Shown here: piece by piece, positions 39,001 to 50,250 of the stretch
How the letters are laid out: each line of letters starts with the position of its first letter
Position numbering within the stretch: the first letter of the stretch is position 1
NCBI GenBank assembly: GCA_903813345.2
Contig: CAIIXF020000010.1
Coordinates: forward strand, 8,982,349 to 9,046,348
DNA: 64,000 nucleotides
Direction: 5' to 3'
Origin: Owenia fusiformis
Lineage: Eukaryota; Annelida; Polychaeta; Sabellida; Oweniidae
Translations under genes and position numbers: made by a program
Notes under the pieces: model-generated
The model's database searches: none
Told to the model about the DNA's origin: nothing
The model's input: the letters and a program-made list of their open reading frames with translations, nothing else

Positions 39001-42000
39001 TCAGAAGAAATTGGTATAATTTTGTAACATTTTGAGCTTTGAGTGTCAATTTATTTTGACTATTATTTTATATTGGATGTTCGAGTGAAGAGATATATGT
39101 TTATTCGACACATACATAATCATTTTTTAAATATTGTATGTTTATGAGTGTTTGGAACAAGTGTCAGATTTAATTCATCTTGGAAGATGGTATTATTATA
39201 AATGTATTGATTCATCAAATCTTGGGCCTAATTTCTTATTAAACAGATAATCTATTTGTCTAGGATTTCATATTATCAGAAGTCATATTCATGAAATTTA
39301 GCAATAAAATATTTTGAATAATATAATAATAGTATACAAGTAATAATATAGTATAATATTAATATCAAATATTATTTTGGTACTTATTCATACATGATAT
39401 ACTATTACACTTAGTATGCATGTGCATAATCCAATTTAGTTCCAATTGGAAAAAAATTAACAGATTAAACTTCCTTTAAACTTTCTCAAAATGCTCAAAT
39501 TAATTGTTTGATTCATTTGTAGAAAAGTCACTGTTGTAATTATATTTATTTATATATATGTTTGACAGAAAATGTTGTGAACAAGCACTCCAAGCACTTG
39601 TTTTATTAGTAAAAAAGTGATTCAAGTTAAATCAATATGCTTTACTTAATCCATTGAGAAAAAATGTCTTCTAAATTCAAAAAAATATTGAGGCTTATTT
39701 GAGTCACATTATAACATGAAAACATAATTATACAAACTCAATTTGTTTTCCTAATATGCACCCATAATACTGGAAATAACTTGGGTACCAGTTATCTTGG
39801 GTACGACTTGTCTTGGGTACCAGTTGTCTTGGGTACGACTTGTCTTGGGTACCAGTTGACTAGGAAGCATTTTAAAGGTCTAAGTTGCTCATGTCACCAC
39901 AAGCTATTCAGATATGTAAGATCTCTAAATAATTTTTATAGTTCTGAGAAACTCATCCTTAAATATTGTCCAACGATGTGCACTATGTTGTTTATTGCCA
40001 CATGGACAAGTAGCAAAACACCCTTGACTAGAAACTTTGTTTAGCAATTTTCGCTGCCTTTTGCCATTTTACATTTGCGAATTGCCAAGGACATATTATG
40101 TTTCTTGTGTTGCTACGAAGGTCTGTTTGTGAGTACTGGTACAAGACACCCATCTTTGATATATCTTCAAATAGGTAATGCACTTTGAGATTCATATAGT
40201 AATTTAGAATGCTACCTTGAAGGACATAAGAAACTTTAAGAGCTCTTTTTAACTCTCATCCTTCTTTGCAAGCAACATTCTGTATCATCAGACTGAATAC
40301 AAATTCTCTCAACATTGAACTCCTTTGTCTTGTCTGCAGCACTGTAGTAGACATGGGCCATAAGGAGAGTGTCAACTTCTTCATGATCAGTATTTGATAG
40401 ATAAGTTGCAATTATCAGTTTTGCAAAGTTCAATAGCAGCTCTGCCATAAGTGAAATTCATCCCATTTTAGAGATACAGTAACATTGCTTCACAAACCAA
40501 AGACAGCTTACCATTTTGTAATCCTTTCCAAAATCATCTTGTTGGCTGTTCTTCATTTCACAATGTTTACATTTACCAAAATATCCCCAAGCCCAATATC
40601 CATCATGAACTTCCTAATTACACCACCCTTAGGTGTAATATGGAAATCACCAAGCCTTTGACAACATTGCATTTGATATGAGGGAATTCAACCAATATGG
40701 CTTGATCACTGGTTATAATTATCACAGAACTATACCCCATTATTTTTAAATATATTCCAAGTATTGTACTATACATTGCATAGATTCATGAGCAGTTTGC
40801 AACATATCATAACCAGAAAAGCCCAATGGACAAAGATAGAGAATACCCGCCCCATTTGCAACTCAACTTTAAATGTCTAATTTTTAGACTTGTATACTCA
40901 TGAAGTTCCTGACTCATCTGAAAAATATCAAATAATACATAGTATTGATCTAGAATAGCGACAACTTTGTTAAAGTCTATACTTTGAAATTGTTTGGTTT
41001 TTATATTTCTGGCTTTTTTTTCAAAATAAATGGGGTAGGGGAGACATGTAAGCTCTAATATAATGACAGGCTTTCCAATATTTTTAAATACCTTAAATCA
41101 AAGTAGGCAGGCAAAAGAACAGATTTGATCAAGAATCCATCAACCAATCAGCATAAAACTCAAGATATAAGGAACTATATGTTATTGCTAACAGTGGAAA
41201 TGATGAAAAATGCCAAATTTTGTTCTTAAATGTCTAATTTCTCTACACTAGAATACTAATGAAGGTCCTGAAACATTAATTATAGCAATCAATAACACAT
41301 AAAGAATAGTTACATCTTTGTTAAAGTTTATACTGGTAGTTTGAAGTTATTTTTTATATTTTCCAGTCATCTTCCCTAATAAATGGGGTAGGGGAGAACT
41401 GAAAGCTCTAATATGAACATTGTTTGTCTACTATACATTTTCAGTACCTTAAATGGAATAAGACATGTACAAGAACAGATTTAATCCAAAATGTATCAAC
41501 CAGTCAGCATAAAACTCAAGATATGAGGATCTATATATTACTGCTGAAAGCAGCATTGATTAAAAAATGCCAAGTTTTGCCCTTAAATGTCTCATTTCTA
41601 GCCACTTGAATACCAATAAAAGTTCTGAAAAATCTTTAAAATATTAAATAACACATAATATTGATAATAGAATAGCTACAACTTTATGAAAGTCTATAAC
41701 TTCAAGTAATTTTATTTTTTCATATTTCTCGTTTATTTTCCATAATTGATGGGGTAGGGGAGATCTGAAAGCTCTAATATGAACATTGTTTGTCTACTAT
41801 ACATTTTCTATACCTTAAATGGAAGAAAACATGCACAAGAACAGATTTGATTGAAAATGCAACAATAAGACAGCATAAAACTCAAGATATGAGGAACTAT
41901 ATATTACTGCTGAAAGCGAAAATGATAAAAAAAATGCCAAGTTTTGTCCTTAAATGTCTCATTTCTAGCCACTTGTATACCGCTATAGGTTCTGAAATAT

Positions 42001-45000
42001 CTTAAAAACATTAAATAACACATAATATTGACATAGAATAGCTACAACTTTGTTAAAGTTTATAATTTCAAGTTATTTAGTTTTTCATATTTTTCGGTAA
42101 TTTTCCATAATAAATGGGGTAGGGGAGATCTGAAAGCTCTCATACGAACATTGGTTGTCCACTATACATTTTCTATACCTTAAATGGAAGAACATATGTA
42201 CAAGCACAGATTTAATCAAAAATGCAACAACCAGTCAGCATTAAACTCGAGATATAAGGAACTATATGTTAATGCTGAAAGCGAAAATGATTAAAAATGC
42301 CAAATTTTGTCCTTAAATGTCACATTTCTAGACACAAGTATACTAATGAAGGTCTTGAAACATCTGAGAAACCTTACATAACACAAAATATTGATATAGA
42401 ATAGCTACAACTTTGTTTGAGTTGAACATTTTGACTTCTTGTAGTTTCCATTTTTAGCCATTTTTTCTAAAAAATTCAAGGTATGTCTTCTTCGGACCAG
42501 TATTTAGATATGTTCGCAAGAGTTATATGCTTCGCAGGCGAAATCTTTAATGCAGGACACCCTAATAGAATAAAAAATACACAGAAATTCCATCCAGCTC
42601 ATAAAGTCATTTTTTCCTTAACGGAGCCTCTTAGAAAATTTTCCACCCCGAGTAAATAGTTTATGTAAACTAAACAATGAAAAGGGACATATTTTCCCTC
42701 GACGTGATAACTTAATCAATAGACAGCTTCTTTTAAGATAAGTGTCAAGGATCAGTACAAAAAGTTCTTGTCATACTTGAGTTAATGGGGTTTATTAATG
42801 AAATCATGTCGAAATTACATTTAACCTTCCGAACCACTCAGCGCATGTACTAGTGAATGATATCAGGAAGTTTGTCCCTATTTTGTATTCCTGTTAGCAC
42901 CTTCAGCCTGATCCAATAAATCGCTGTCTTTACCGTCTCATTACACAGTGATATAAAACCTGTTCCAACGAACCGAGCTGTTGACATGCCACCTTGTGCA
43001 ACTAATGGACTATTCTGTACAGATTTGTTACAAAACATGAACCAAATGTGAAACACACAATTTCGAGTGAATACTTCAGAGACCTATACCTACAAAAATG
43101 TAGGTCGCAGAATGTTCTAATTCTTTTATAATAGATTTATACATATTTGGAATATCAATCAACGCTCAGCTAATAATCTAGGTATATTTTTGCACCCTTT
43201 GTGTGCAAATCTAAAAGATGGCATGAATTCTTTGTACCTGAAAATAACACTCCAATTTGGGAAGCCATTAAGATTTTTGAACAATGGGAAACTTCCTTCA
43301 ACGCTCATGTAATAAGTCTGTTTAGTGCTTGTTTATAAAGAAGGCCTAGGTTAATACTGACTTGATAGACCTCCCTCAGATGTATAGTGAGTTAATAAGA
43401 GATATTAATTCTGTGTACACAAGACATGGAAAATATGAATCTTCTTCAATTAACATATTTTTCAGTAATGGAATCTGTATGTTCAACCTCAGGGTGATTG
43501 ATAAGGAACAAGAAAAATGCTCTCATTTTGTTATAAATTATTCAATGCTCTTTCCATTGTTACAAAGAAGCCATCACACGGGTTCTGGCAAGTCTAGACC
43601 TCATAATACCATGAGCATTAAGCTCCGATCCGACGACGGGTACACTGACATAAATAGCTCCTTGCATTAGCCATAATATTTCAAAGTAAATGCTGGTACG
43701 TATTAAAGCGGGTAAGTTTGGGAGATTTTAATGGAACACTTCATTAAATACATGTCGTATCCCATAGCTGCATTTCTCATTATTATGTGTAAGCATTGTC
43801 TAGAAAAGACAATGCTTATAATCAGAAAAATTGCTTTCAAATGTGAAACATGTATTTTCTCTTTTAGTCATTTAATTATTTGATTTCTAATCGCATTGTT
43901 CTATCCGAAAAACAAATCACCTGCCTCTGCAAATACATCCTCCTAAGCAGGTATCCAGAATTCGTACCCCTAAAGAAAGAATATTCTGGATTTTGAAGCC
44001 CTGTGATCGGAGCATGCTGCAAATAATACTTTTATTTTCTTATTGAAACAAAATGTTGAAGTCCCAAACATCCATATTTTTCATTCTTCGTCAAATTGTA
44101 CATTTTTAAACACTTCTCTGATGGTTTCTCTAGTGTTCTAGAAACACTTTGGAAAAAACATTTGCAATACCTCGAACAAATCGTTCTTCATTTGATATCA
44201 TTCACTGACTGGATATAGTTTATGATGGGCAGAGTACTACTTCGTAAGAGGGCATATCTTCTGAATATAGTCACTTTTATTGGAATTTAAAACGCAAAGG
44301 CGAGTTTAGATAATGATAAATATCCACTAAATTAACTCGTTAGATTGCACTTCTGTGGGTGATAAACTAGAATTGTATGTGTTTACAGTAAAATGAGCAG
44401 TAGAATATACTGGCATTTGATAATTAATACCAGTTAATTGGCTTTTTCAATGCAATGACCGCAAGTGATGTATTGAAAACCAAAGGGGATTGGATCCCAG
44501 AGTGCAATTCTGATATTCTGCCATATATGGGCATCATTGCCTCAGAATTCAAACTGTCGCCATTTCTCACTTCAAAATCGAGTGTTATGGTCTTATTAAT
44601 TAACCAAAAAATTCAAACACACAAGAAGTGATCAAGATATTAGTTAAAATCTTTTAATTGCTGAATGTGAATTTATAGCCAGATAAATGTCAGACAATAA
44701 TGACGCTAGCTTTGTTGTATTGTGGCCAATCCTCTTTGGAAAACGAGAAATAACACTTTGCCACTTAACTCATGGAACATTTCGATGTTAAAATATAGAA
44801 TTGTATTTCAACTGTATATAAAACTAAGTATATACAAATGTTCATGGCAGTTAGGCCTACACTTCAGTCCCGCTTACATACCCTATGTATAGACTGTGCT
44901 ATATGGAAACAACAGGTTCGGATTCATGTACGCGCGGTGTACAGTTGAACTGTCATTTTTGAATTTGAATTCGTGATATTGCACAAACTTAGGTATGTTG

Positions 45001-48000
45001 GGTACTCAGTTATATTCATAAATGTGAAGAAGATACCTACTAAAACGGAAATTGTTCCAATAGGTTTTTGCTTTATTCTGTAGGGACGTAATATTGTCGC
45101 TTTTATACACCATTCACAGCCATTCCGTATTGGTAATCGAGATTACCTATCGATGAAAATCGGTTTTGTATTTTGAAAGTCATAAACCTGATAAAAATAG
45201 GAAATATTTATTGGATATGTGCTACCCCTAAACAATCGGTTCGGATAAGTCAGGCTGGTAGCACATCTTCATACTTTTATTGTTTAATTTCATAAATATA
45301 ACATAGATTTTTGCACCATGGCGTGACGGCCTTTTGAATAACGCATCACATTTTGTCACGCTTGACAATCACACTGTAAGCCAATCACAGTTAATAGGGT
45401 TGTCAAAGGAATTGTTGCCCATTAGAATAATTTGATCATTTCCTCTTTTTCATATAGCGATCCCATAAGTAATATTGGGGAATTCTAATTTAATTATCAC
45501 CATCTCAGGAACGCACGTCAAAATTCATGAAGTATAAGTTCTAAAGTAAATAGATAATTAGAAAATAACTTCACTTATACTTAGAATTCTCGATTCCAGG
45601 CTTTTGATTTGATTGAGTTTTTGATATTTGAAAGGAAGGTCAATTGGGTTTTCTTATCAAAATAAGACATTTACTGGACAACTCAACTCCTAGACAACTC
45701 ACCCCAGATAACTCAATCCCTGGATGACTCAACCTGGACAACTCACCCCCTGGAGATCATCTCCTAGCCAAATCAATCCCTGGACAAAATCACACACATT
45801 GCAAAATTAATTTATTACACAAAGATGCGATGCATTGGTAGTCTTGAGACTCTAAATGTATTTCTAAATTCCTAACTTCAGTGTTGTTGTTATCTAACTT
45901 TAGTGTTATGTGGTATGAATGAATTGTCCGGGGGTTGAATTGTGAAGGGGTTGAGTTGTCTAGTGGTTAATGTAAAGACACAAAGATGTTCAACGAACAT
46001 AATATTCATCGTCCTATTTCTGTCATTGGATTCGAAGCTGTTGCAGAATGTTCAGTTAGGCACTTTACAACAAGGCAATGGGGCACGATTTAATGAACAA
46101 AATGCTCGGAGACGAGGGTAGCAAATCACAAATTGACAGCTTGAAATTCTTTCTTGCCAAAGAAAATCACCAATCTCAAAAACATGAAAATATGGCACGA
46201 ATGGCAAAATTTGACATAAAGATATGTAGGTTCAGCTCAACAAATATACTTAGTACTCCATTTGATTCAAATTGAAAGATTTGAAAAGGAAATCGTTACT
46301 TTTACAGATCAACGGGTTATTATTATCATCAGAAATTCGTAATTGTGACAATATACCAACAATTTGAATCAAAATGTTGTCGAACTTTGATGAATTTGCG
46401 GAACTTATTGGTAAAACAAAAAATCATAGCTTTAGATTTGGAATTTTAATGACTTATTAAAGACAACCCACTAAATTGCCTTTGATGATTAGGTCTTGGT
46501 GGCATCTTTATACAGTCATACTATATACATAATTATCGTAAGAAAGATCACTTCATCAGAATGTTCAGAGTAATTGTATTAAAATTGGCCTTAACAGTTC
46601 GTTGTTATCTTTCTTTCCAAGGTTTAAATAGAGAGGTCCATCTACTCCCTTTGGGTTAGGGATGCACCTTTAATCTAGCCTTAAACGGTCAAAATCCAGC
46701 AACCCAATCTATATAGCATTAAATATTTGACCATAACAGCTACATTTGGGCTATTTACATGGTGAGCCAAAAAGGTAACCCAAATAAATCTTAACAACCC
46801 AGTCATCCAGTATAGGGTTTTACCATATTTTGCACAATTGAACCTTGTTTAATGTTATTTCATTCTACCAAGATAATATGTATATTAACAATACAACCCT
46901 AGAAGCATCAGGGAGTTAAAACAAGAGATAAGAAGGAAAATGAGAGCAATTCCACTAGATATTTGGTGGCCTGTAATCAGCAAACGTCACTCAATGCGTT
47001 AAAGTTTGTCTCCAAAGACAAGTCAAGCCTCAAAAGACAATTCTGAGCATGTTTTGTAAAATTGACATAAAATCGTTAACCATTTGAAATAGATCAATGG
47101 GACTCTGTTGAATGAAAGAACATTTCACAAGGTTCAATTGTGCCAAATATGATTTTAACCCCATATGGTATGACAGGGTTATTAAGATGTGTCTGGGTTA
47201 CCTTTTTTGGCTCATCCTGTACATCTTTTAAAACAGCATCCCTATTAGTGTTACGCTGCGCGCCGAGTCTAGTTGTAAACAAAAGGCGAAGCTCTCTTTT
47301 AAATTAAGAAACGAAGTCGAACTAATTAATTTGAAAGAGAGCTCGAGAGAGCTCCCGGATAGAGCTCCACCTTAAGTTTACAACTAGACTCGGCGCGCAG
47401 CAAAGGGTACCATCCCATAGTGTATATTTTTCTTCCATTGAGAGGAAAGTGCACTATAGTATACTTACCAGATCAAAGATCTGTGACATTGTAAGGCCAA
47501 TATTGACTTCTACAGCATTGCTAGAATTTTTTATTGGTCGAGCTGACTTATCGTGGTATCTGAAGCATCAATCAGACAATCTAAATATTTGTTCAAGTGG
47601 ATAGCAATTTACTGGACACGTGGGAAGTTCCAAATTATATGTGTTGCAATTATCAAGTTGGTTGAATTACTCTCGAGGGGAGATTACGTTTACTTGGATG
47701 GACAAGATGAGAAATGGTCCATGACAGTTTTTTGATGGTTTAAGACAAATCAATAATAGAGCTGTGAATGAAAATCATTCGTTTGTAGGTTATTTAAAAG
47801 ACATTATTCTATGCATTTGGATCTTTATTGCTCAAACACATGCGTATATGTTTATATTACAATGCAGACTGTTTTTCCCTGTTGAGAATGTTGGTTTAGT
47901 TTACAAAAGTTTGATCAAGTTAATATGAAGGAAAGTTTACTCACTAAAAGCAAATTATATAAATCAAGAATTTAGGTCAGTATTTGATATTAATAATAAG

Positions 48001-48411
48001 GGGCATTCGAACTGCTAGATAAAATCGACAAACTAATCAATTTCAAGACCTGAATCTAGATCATCATGCATTACTGGGTAGTAATCCAGGCTCATACTGA
48101 ATTATACTTTTCTCTTAGTGGTAATGTATGCCTTCACAGTACACATCGTGAATGAGTTATAAAGAACATTAAAGTAACTTTAAAAGTAAAAATACACGAT
48201 CACAGCTCTTATACACTAACTGTTACCTGAGTAGATCACTAAAAAGTCTGTATTCGTCAGACATGTCACTATTGACACGTTGAGATGCGAGATCGTTGAA
48301 AAGATCGTCGTATCGTGGATGCCCGTGGAACAAAGTATGGTGATGTACTATTCTTTCCCTTTCTCTGTGGCAGGATGAAAATACTAGAAATACATAAGGC
48401 AAAATAAACAT
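32455..48411 (-). CDS. Nicotinic acetylcholine receptor alpha-type subunit (complete six-exon model, 536 aa)
   Basis: A subunit of a pentameric ligand-gated cation channel in the plasma membrane. Minus-strand exons: 48227-48411, 47469-47559, 35388-35432, 34864-34973, 33663-34198 and 32455-33098 (1611 nt). Exon 1 gives a signal peptide; exon 2 has [20 protein letters not shown]; exon 3 is the classic 45-nt exon [15 protein letters not shown]. The Cys-loop is [15 protein letters not shown] (177-191). Adjacent CC (241-242, [11 protein letters not shown]) marks an alpha subunit able to form the ligand site. TM1 is at about 262-283. GEKITLG before TM2 fits cation selectivity. TM3 is at 322-347, and TM4 near 508-532 follows a long intracellular loop with an amphipathic helix ([11 protein letters not shown]). 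The sequence resembles alpha-7/9/10-type subunits, but the exact class is undecided. Intron 2 (12 kb) holds a giant foldback. Confidence 0.93.
33195..33355. mobile_element. MITE family with CTACGGC...GTAGCTTC ends, copy 2
   Basis: TTCTACGGCGGCCGTAGCTT, then CACAAAATCGATA, opens it; AATTTGGGAAGTTACGACCG and GCGTAGAGTAAATATG close it as the inverted end. A short relative of 20627-20912. It sits in nAChR intron 5. Confidence 0.7.
33663..34198 (-). CDS. nAChR exon 5: Cys-loop, C-loop, TM1, TM2
   Basis: Acceptor TTATTCTTGTAG before 34198 and donor GTAAGT after 33663. It encodes [20 protein letters not shown], the 15-residue Cys-loop, the alpha-type CC pair, TM1 ([20 protein letters not shown]) and TM2 ([18 protein letters not shown]). 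The proline of the loop (FPF) is present. Confidence 0.96.
34302..34590. mobile_element. Mariner-like MITE in nAChR intron 4
   Basis: TACTGGGTGTCCAAAAAGCG on the left is mirrored by CCTGTTTTTTGACAGCCTGTA on the right; TA at both borders. About 290 bp, no coding content. Confidence 0.6.
34864..34973 (-). CDS. nAChR exon 4
   Basis: The acceptor AATATAG precedes 34973 and donor GTAAGT follows 34864. It encodes [16 protein letters not shown] and [12 protein letters not shown]. The W-X-P-D motif of the extracellular domain is intact. 110 nt, phase 0 start and phase 2 end. Confidence 0.96.
35388..35432 (-). CDS. nAChR exon 3 (45 nt)
   Basis: Exactly 45 nt, the size of this exon in many nicotinic receptor genes. 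It encodes [15 protein letters not shown]. Acceptor TTTACTGTTTGTAG, donor GTACAT, phase 0 at both ends. Confidence 0.95.
35433..36010. other. nAChR intron 2, 3' part
   Basis: AT-rich intronic sequence between exon 3 and the giant foldback. No recognised repeat or RNA gene. Confidence 0.35.
37868..38420 (-). mobile_element. LINE 3' end inserted in the centre of the foldback
   Basis: The minus strand encodes [20 protein letters not shown], then [20 protein letters not shown] and [11 protein letters not shown] before a stop at 38174-38176. That is the usual C-terminal end of Jockey/CR1-like reverse transcriptases. The 3' tail at 37868-37905 is A-rich with AATAAATAAAAA words. An in-frame stop further upstream shows decay. 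The insertion interrupts the tandem units of the left arm. Confidence 0.75.
38868..38907. repeat. GGTACC-containing short repeat, left member
   Basis: GGTACCCAAGACAAGTCGTA and neighbouring words are inverted relative to 39777-39862. Lies near the centre of the giant foldback. Confidence 0.6.
39777..39862. repeat. Tandem TCTTGGGTACCAGTTG / TCTTGGGTACGACTTG array
   Basis: Five units of about 17 bp alternate between CTTGGGTACCAGTT and CTTGGGTACGACTT. They are the inverted, expanded partner of 38868-38907. Confidence 0.8.
42656..47254. other. nAChR intron 2, 5' part
   Basis: 4.6 kb with no convincing exon. It contains a short hairpin at 43790-43819 (TAAGCATTGTCT against AGACAATGCTTA), another inverted pair at 45222-45264 (GTGCTACC/GGTAGCAC) and the small minisatellite at 45665-45790. 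No structural RNA recognised. Confidence 0.4.
45665..45790. repeat. Degenerate GACAACTCA minisatellite
   Basis: Loose repeats of about 14-18 bp built on CTGGACAACTCAACTCC and CCTGGATGACTCAACC. The complementary words GGGGTTGAATTGT and GGGGTTGAGTTGTC occur at 45930-45962. A related but different array lies at 60880-61075. Confidence 0.6.
47255..47401. mobile_element. Hairpin element 67 bp downstream of an nAChR splice donor
   Basis: GCTGCGCGCCGAGTCTAGTT plus GTAAAC at one end is exactly mirrored by GTTTAC plus AACTAGACTCGGCGCGCAGC at the other. The middle has a second small inverted pair (GAGAGCTC). Total about 147 bp. Confidence 0.8.
47469..47559 (-). CDS. nAChR exon 2
   Basis: The acceptor GATTGATGCTTCAG precedes 47559 and donor GTAAGT follows 47469. 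After one split-codon base it encodes [20 protein letters not shown] and [10 protein letters not shown], the conserved N-terminal segment of nicotinic subunits. Confidence 0.95.
48227..48411 (-). CDS. nAChR exon 1 (signal peptide)
   Basis: ATG at 48409-48411 opens a hydrophobic leader ([14 protein letters not shown]), then a His/Arg-rich stretch and [10 protein letters not shown], which resembles the first helix of the receptor. Donor GTAACA. Its phase-2 end fits exon 2 and the summed coding length is a whole number of codons. The leader is followed by an unusually long linker, so an internal start or another first exon is possible. Confidence 0.8.
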
Positions 48412-48536
48412 GTAAACGGTCGTCTGAGCTTGTGCAATTTAGTTTCTTACAGGGTGTCAAATGTTCTTCCCTCATTAGCAATAACATTTGCATAATACTG
48501 CATAACTTTTTTGTCTGCATGCTATCTGATTTGTTC

Positions 48537-49536
48537 TACAGGGCGTCCACAAAAAGTATACCCAACTTCAAAACCAAATTACTAGAACCCTGAGCAATTT
48601 TTTTTGAAGTACAAGGTAACAGCAAAAAGTCTTATTTGTCCTCCATCCAAAGGTACCTAGATCATTATGTAACTCACTCAGTGTCATGTACGACTGAGCA
48701 ATTATAACCATTCTGATAGGTTGTAAAATTAACGCTGCGCCAAGTTATCTTCCTGTGTGGCAATCGATATGTAATTGGCTTCAGTATTCATTTCTGTTAC
48801 ATTTTGTTGGACGACAGGACTTTTATAGTGAACTGGAGTGGGGGCTGAGTAACCCTTTTATGAAAAAAGGTTTGGCAAAAAGCTTAAACTTACTTTAAAA
48901 CAGGCCTGCAAACATGGTTCAACTGACACCTGAGCAGTAGAGCCAACAAAAAGTTCTAAAAGACAAGTACTATGTACTGTTTAAGAACCCATATTCTTAC
49001 TATTGGATATGGATTCTAGCAATACTGTCCCACATGAATCTACTTGTTGAAACTCAATCAACTTGGGTTCTTCTGAGAAAATGAGGATTTCAGCAAGGGT
49101 GTATTGACTTAAATGGGGGATACATTTGACTTCAAAGCTGCATATCATCATGTAGAAGTTTCATTGCTGTTCAAGAGGGTCTTGTGATCCAATTTCCTGA
49201 GAGGGAGGTAACAATAAAAGTTGAAAATTATTTATAATTAAAGGTTGAAGAACATGGCACAAGTTTGAATTTGAACATTAATAATGTTTTAAACATAAAA
49301 AACATTCATTGTGTCAATCCTACTTGAATGCTAACTTGGCACAGTGCTGATTTTACCACCTTTCATAAAAGTCATGATTGTTTAGTCGTCCATGACAGTT
49401 ACATAATGATCTGGGTACCATTTGATGGAGAATAAACAAGGCCTTATACTGCAATCCTTTGAATTTTTCAAAAAGTGCTCAGAAATCTGGTATCCTGGCT
49501 TTGAAGTTGGGTATACTTTTTTGTGGACGCCCTGTA
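48537..49536 (+). mobile_element. Decayed mariner-like transposon (1.0 kb)
   Basis: Terminal inverted repeats of about 70 bp: TACAGGGCGTCCACAAAAAG at the left and CTTTTTTGTGGACGCCCTGT plus A at the right, with TA at the borders. At 48914 an ATG reads MVQLTPEQ and then a stop. That is the usual opening of a transposase of this superfamily, now broken. It lies upstream of nAChR exon 1 and could sit in the promoter region. Confidence 0.75.
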
Positions 49537-50250
49537 TAGCACATTAAAACTAGGCTTCATGGAGTGACTCCACAAGAAATTTCAGATGACAAGCTCAACT
49601 AGATGTACTTTTATACACGAACGTTTATACTTTTGAAATTAAGGGCGAGCACATATTTATTTTACACCCTGTAGATATCAATTTTAAAATAATGTTCACT
49701 GTCAACTACGGCGTTAATTACGTTACATCCTGAATTGATTAGTTGTCAACGTGACACCAACGACTACATGGCAATTTTTCTCTTAACATATTAAGTTGGC
49801 TGTAAACTAATTGTTCAATCGTCTCGATTTAGTACGGAGGGAAAATGCAGTGCACGTGTACGCGAACGTGAAAAACGTGTAGTTGTAGTCCTCTGGAGAT
49901 TAGTTTCTCCATCGTAGCATTTACTTGTCCGAATGAGATAACCCTCGAGGTGATGATATAGTAGTTCTCGTAAAATTCTCTAGACAAGAATGGAATATTG
50001 GCAGGTACTATTCATACTAAAATAAGTTAAGTTGGCTATAAAATAGTTGGTTAATCCGTCAACCGGCATTTTGAATTCGCGATAAGTTTACTGTTTATAA
50101 AAGGTGCAAGTCGATTAGCCAGAATTATGTTTCACTGAAACTGCGTTAATGTAATTTTAAATTTATCAGTTCAAGTAAACGCATAGACATTTTGCCATAA
50201 GTCATTCATAGTAACTCAAATTGTTAAAATCCCCTTTTCGTATCGTATAA
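49537..50250. other. Intergenic region without recognised features
   Basis: AT-rich. No open frame, known repeat or RNA gene was recognised. Confidence 0.35.

Larger units (their letters stand above)
36011..42655. mobile_element. Giant foldback element (6.6 kb) built of ~366-bp tandem units
   Basis: The outermost ends TTACTCGGGGTGGAA (36011) and TTCCACCCCGAGTAA (to 42655) are inverted. Each arm of about 1.8 kb starts with matching unique sequence (GCCTGCGAAGCATATAACTC on the left, its complement on the right). It continues with four tandem units marked by AGATCTCCCCTACCCCATTTAT-type words near 36527, 36893, 37259 and 37633, mirrored near 41034, 41384, 41750 and 42115. Unit length is about 350-374 bp. 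Arms look roughly 85-90% alike by eye. The centre holds a further decayed unit (38480-38690), short GGTACC-containing repeats and a LINE fragment. No transposase was recognised. It occupies over half of nAChR intron 2. Confidence 0.88.

Noticed and set aside
43362-43670. 102-codon plus-strand frame in nAChR intron 2
   Set aside because: No family motif, no splice signals and ordinary composition.
45665-45790. CRISPR-like direct repeats
   Set aside because: Units are short, unequal and adjacent without unique spacers, in a eukaryotic genome; it is a minisatellite.
46078-46275. Charged 65-residue frame
   Set aside because: Slight resemblance to coiled-coil ends of some transposon DNA-binding proteins, too weak to support.
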